Origin: Bacillota bacterium
GTDB taxonomy: Bacteria; Bacillota; Clostridia; Christensenellales; Aristaeellaceae
Assembly (NCBI GenBank): GCA_023415715.1
Contig: JAEZJP010000116.1
Coordinates: forward strand, 1-16,013
Length of the DNA: 16,013 nucleotides
Direction of reading: 5' to 3'
The notes beneath the pieces were generated by a model that was given only the letters and a program-made list of their open reading frames with translations, did not search any database and was not told the origin of the DNA. Position numbers and translations under genes: made by a program. Numbering within the stretch: the stretch's first letter is position 1; each line of letters begins with the position of its first letter. This document shows, piece by piece, positions 13,828 through 16,013 of this stretch.

Positions 13828-13866
13828 TCTCATGCCTTTGTCCGGCATCGGATTTTTTCATGAGAT
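13827..13866 (+). terminator. Candidate terminator of the two-component operon
   Basis: Directly after the stop codon, ATGCC (13832-13836) pairs with GGCAT (13844-13848) and six T residues follow at 13853-13858. An overlapping longer pairing, ATCTCATG (13827-13834) with CATGAGAT (13859-13866), would compete with the first and cover the T-run. The short stem makes termination plausible but not certain. Confidence 0.5.
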
Positions 13867-13926
13867 ATGGAACATAAAAAATGACCTTCCGGTCCTGATT
13901 CCAGGGTTTTGAACCATCCGCTCTTG

Positions 13927-13956
13927 AGCCATCCTATCATATATGGTAGGATGGCT
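13927..13956. repeat. 10-bp inverted repeat upstream of the cation ATPase gene
   Basis: AGCCATCCTA (13927-13936) and TAGGATGGCT (13947-13956) are exact complements around a 10-nt AT-rich centre (TCATATATGG). It lies 37 bases before the ATPase ATG. It could be an operator, a leader-RNA hairpin or a weak terminator (TATTTTTA follows 6 bases later). No convincing -35/-10 pair was found between 13867 and 13993; TTGAAC (13909-13914) and TATCAT (13935-13940) are 20 nt apart, too far. Confidence 0.5.
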
Positions 13957-13993
13957 TGCTGGTATTTTTAGGCTTGCCGAAAGGAGTACCCGT

Positions 13994-16013
13994 ATGGAAT
14001 GGCATGGAAAGAGCATGGAAGCCATATTTCAGGAGCTTGATGTGCTTAAGGAAACGGGCATAGGCCGGGAGGAAGCCGGCCGGCGGCTTCAAAAGTATGG
14101 ACCCAATGAGCTGCGTGCTCAAAAGGGGCGTACTGTATTTCAGATGTTTTTGAGCCAGTTTGCCGACTTCATGGTGCTGATCCTGCTGGCGGCTGCTGTT
14201 ATATCTGGTGTGGCGCTGCATGAATGGACAGACAGCGTCATTATTTTGCTTGTAGTAGTCATCAATGCCGTTCTGGGAGTGGTTCAGGAGAACCGGGCGG
14301 AGCATTCCCTGGCGGCGCTCAAGAAAATGGCATCGCCACATGCCAAGGTGCGCAGGGACGGACAGATGCATATCCTCCCTGCGGGTGAGCTGGTGCCCGG
14401 CGACGTGGTTGTATTGGAGACGGGCGATTTTGTGCCCGCGGATATCCGCCTGTATAGCTGCGTGAACCTTCAAACCCAGGAAAGCGCCCTCACCGGGGAA
14501 AGCACGCCTGTGGAAAAGCAGGAAGGCGATGTGGAAGAGAATGCTTCCCTGGGGGACAGGCGGAACATGGCCTATTCCGGCAGCCTTGTCACTTACGGTC
14601 GCGGTGAAGGCGTGGTAGTGGAAACGGGCATGCATACGCAGCTTGGCCGTATCGCGGGGATGCTGGACAAGGAAGAGGGCGTGAAAACGCCTTTGCAACG
14701 CCGCCTTGCGGGCATGAGCAAAAGGCTGGCCTTTGCAGCAATTGGCGTATGTGCGATTGTTTTTCTGGTCGGTATTCTGTATGGCAAAAACGCCGGGGAA
14801 ATGTTCCTGACGGCCATCAGCCTGGCGGTGGCGGCGATCCCGGAAGGGATGCTGGCCATCGTCACCATTGTTTTGGCTATAGGCGTGCAGAAGATGATCT
14901 CACAGCACGCCATCATCCGCCGCCTGCCGGCTGTGGAAACGCTGGGCAGTGCCACAGTGGTCTGCTCCGACAAGACAGGGACGCTTACCATGAACCGCAT
15001 GACGGTGGTGGCAGCCAGCGCACCCTTTGAGGCTGGGGATGCCCAGGCTTTCCGGCGGCAGAGCGCCGCGGTTTTATTGGGCACTGCCATGGTACTGTGC
15101 AACGACGCACAGGAAGGCAAATCGGAGGGGAAAGAGACATTCCTTGGTGACCCAACGGAAACGGCGCTTCTCGATTTTGCAAAGACACTCGGATATGAGA
15201 AAAAGCGCCTGGAAGGCAAGATGCCAAGGGTAGACGAGGTGCCCTTTGATTCGGACCGAAAGCGTATGGCCACCGTTCATCAGGAAGGCGGGAAAATCCG
15301 CGTCTTTGTAAAGGGCGGCCTGGATGAGGTTCTGGACATTTGCACCCATATCCAGGACGGCAAGGTACGGCCCATCACTAAGGAGGATGTGGAACACATC
15401 CAGCAGACCGCAAGGGAAATGGCCGATGCGGCCTTGCGGGTGCTGGCCTTCGCCATGGGGGAGGCTCCCACGCTGTCCAAAGGCGACAAACAGGCAGATT
15501 ACGAGAAAGAGCTCATTTTCCTTGGCCTGGCCGGGATGATCGACCCGCCAAGGCCCTCCGCGCGGGATGCCGTGGCCATGTGCCGCCGGGCGGGCATCAA
15601 GCCTGTGATGATTACCGGCGACCATAAGGCTACCGCGGCAGCCATCGCCAGGGACCTTGGCATACTGGGCAGGGGAGACAGGGTTCTAACTGGCCTTGAG
15701 CTTGCCAGAATGGATGACGACAGGCTGCGGGAAGAGGTGCGGAATATTGCCGTTTATGCCCGCGTATCGCCGGAGCACAAACTGCGTATCGTAAAAGCCT
15801 GGCAGTCCTGGGGCGACGTGGTGGCCATGACGGGCGACGGCGTCAACGATGCACCGGCATTAAAACGCGCCGATATCGGCATTGCCATGGGCATTACCGG
15901 CACCGAGGTGAGCAAGGAAGCCAGCGCCATGATACTGACGGATGACAATTTTGCCACCATCGTTTCCGCCGTATCCCAGGGGCGCACCATTTATAACAAT
16001 ATCCTCAAGGCGA
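13994..16013 (+). CDS. P-type (P2A-like, calcium-type) cation ATPase, 3' end beyond window
   Basis: 673 residues are visible of a family usually near 880-900. AAGGAG lies 7 nt before the ATG. An N-terminal cation-ATPase segment (GIGREEAGRRLQKYGPNEL, about 22-40) precedes M1-M2 (about 55-97). The actuator domain has TGES (167-170), M3-M4 span about 243-297, and phosphorylation motif DKTGT has D326. The nucleotide-binding domain shows KGG (440-442, commonly KGA), then DPPR (517-520), TGD (541-543) and GDGVND (614-619). It resembles bacterial SERCA/PMCA-like Ca2+ pumps such as LMCA1 and YloB, which expel Ca2+ using ATP. The M4 motif reads PEGMLA (283-288) rather than PEGLPA: E284, the ion ligand, is kept, but the second proline is lost. 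Ion specificity is therefore not certain, and M5-M6, which would help, lie outside the window. Confidence 0.94.
   Translation, partial: MEWHGKSMEAIFQELDVLKETGIGREEAGRRLQKYGPNELRAQKGRTVFQMFLSQFADFMVLILLAAAVISGVALHEWTDSVIILLVVVINAVLGVVQENRAEHSLAALKKMASPHAKVRRDGQMHILPAGELVPGDVVVLETGDFVPADIRLYSCVNLQTQESALTGESTPVEKQEGDVEENASLGDRRNMAYSGSLVTYGRGEGVVVETGMHTQLGRIAGMLDKEEGVKTPLQRRLAGMSKRLAFAAIGVCAIVFLVGILYGKNAGEMFLTAISLAVAAIPEGMLAIVTIVLAIGVQKMISQHAIIRRLPAVETLGSATVVCSDKTGTLTMNRMTVVAASAPFEAGDAQAFRRQSAAVLLGTAMVLCNDAQEGKSEGKETFLGDPTETALLDFAKTLGYEKKRLEGKMPRVDEVPFDSDRKRMATVHQEGGKIRVFVKGGLDEVLDICTHIQDGKVRPITKEDVEHIQQTAREMADAALRVLAFAMGEAPTLSKGDKQADYEKELIFLGLAGMIDPPRPSARDAVAMCRRAGIKPVMITGDHKATAAAIARDLGILGRGDRVLTGLELARMDDDRLREEVRNIAVYARVSPEHKLRIVKAWQSWGDVVAMTGDGVNDAPALKRADIGIAMGITGTEVSKEASAMILTDDNFATIVSAVSQGRTIYNNILKA

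Noticed and set aside
13937..14698. 253-codon minus-strand frame opposite the ATPase gene
   Set aside because: It is antisense to clear P-type ATPase motifs, histidine-rich by frame, and has no start signals.

Overview
The window looks like chromosomal DNA of a GC-rich anaerobic Clostridia-type member of the Bacillota. This rests on strong AAGGAG-type ribosome binding sites, TTGNNN-17/18-TAnAAT promoters, GerMN-domain lipoproteins of the kind found in spore-forming lineages, and a Bacillota-style heterodimeric ABC exporter. I cannot name a genus from sequence alone.

The left part (1-7900) is transcribed leftward on the minus strand. From upstream to downstream it holds a two-gene heterodimeric ABC exporter (7658 to 3746), DNA topoisomerase III (3140 to 987) and the N-terminal part of an MFS transporter (593 to beyond base 1). 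Two unusual non-coding stretches separate these genes. Between the exporter and topB lies a GC-rich modular repeat block (3152-3999) with two oppositely oriented copies of one element. The exporter frame runs through one copy, so the protein gains an 83-residue repeat-encoded tail. The other copy stops directly at the topB ribosome binding site. Between topB and the MFS gene (745-984) lies a run of six or more closely packed hairpins, one with a perfect 20-bp stem.

The right part (8034-16013) is transcribed rightward. A good promoter drives a tightly packed operon: an OmpR-family response regulator, a membrane histidine kinase, two GerMN-family lipoproteins (the second with three GerMN-like units), and an Rsm22/METTL17-family methyltransferase-like protein with a four-cysteine set that fits an Fe-S site. 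The order regulator, kinase, GerMN lipoprotein resembles the actinobacterial mtrA-mtrB-lpqB cluster and suggests that the lipoproteins tune the kinase from outside the membrane. After terminator-like hairpins comes a P-type (P2A-like, calcium-type) cation ATPase, cut by the window edge, with an unusual PEGMLA in place of the common PEGLPA motif in M4.

The exporter operon and the two-component operon are divergent across a 449-bp intergenic region (7659-8107). It holds a promoter for each side, a roughly 200-nt exporter leader with a hairpin just before the start codon, and an inverted repeat beside the regulator promoter. I saw no tRNA, rRNA, CRISPR array, transposase or integrase. The best candidates for something undescribed are the modular repeat element with base-pair-preserving differences between its copies, the hairpin array downstream of topB, and the GerMN-linked two-component operon.
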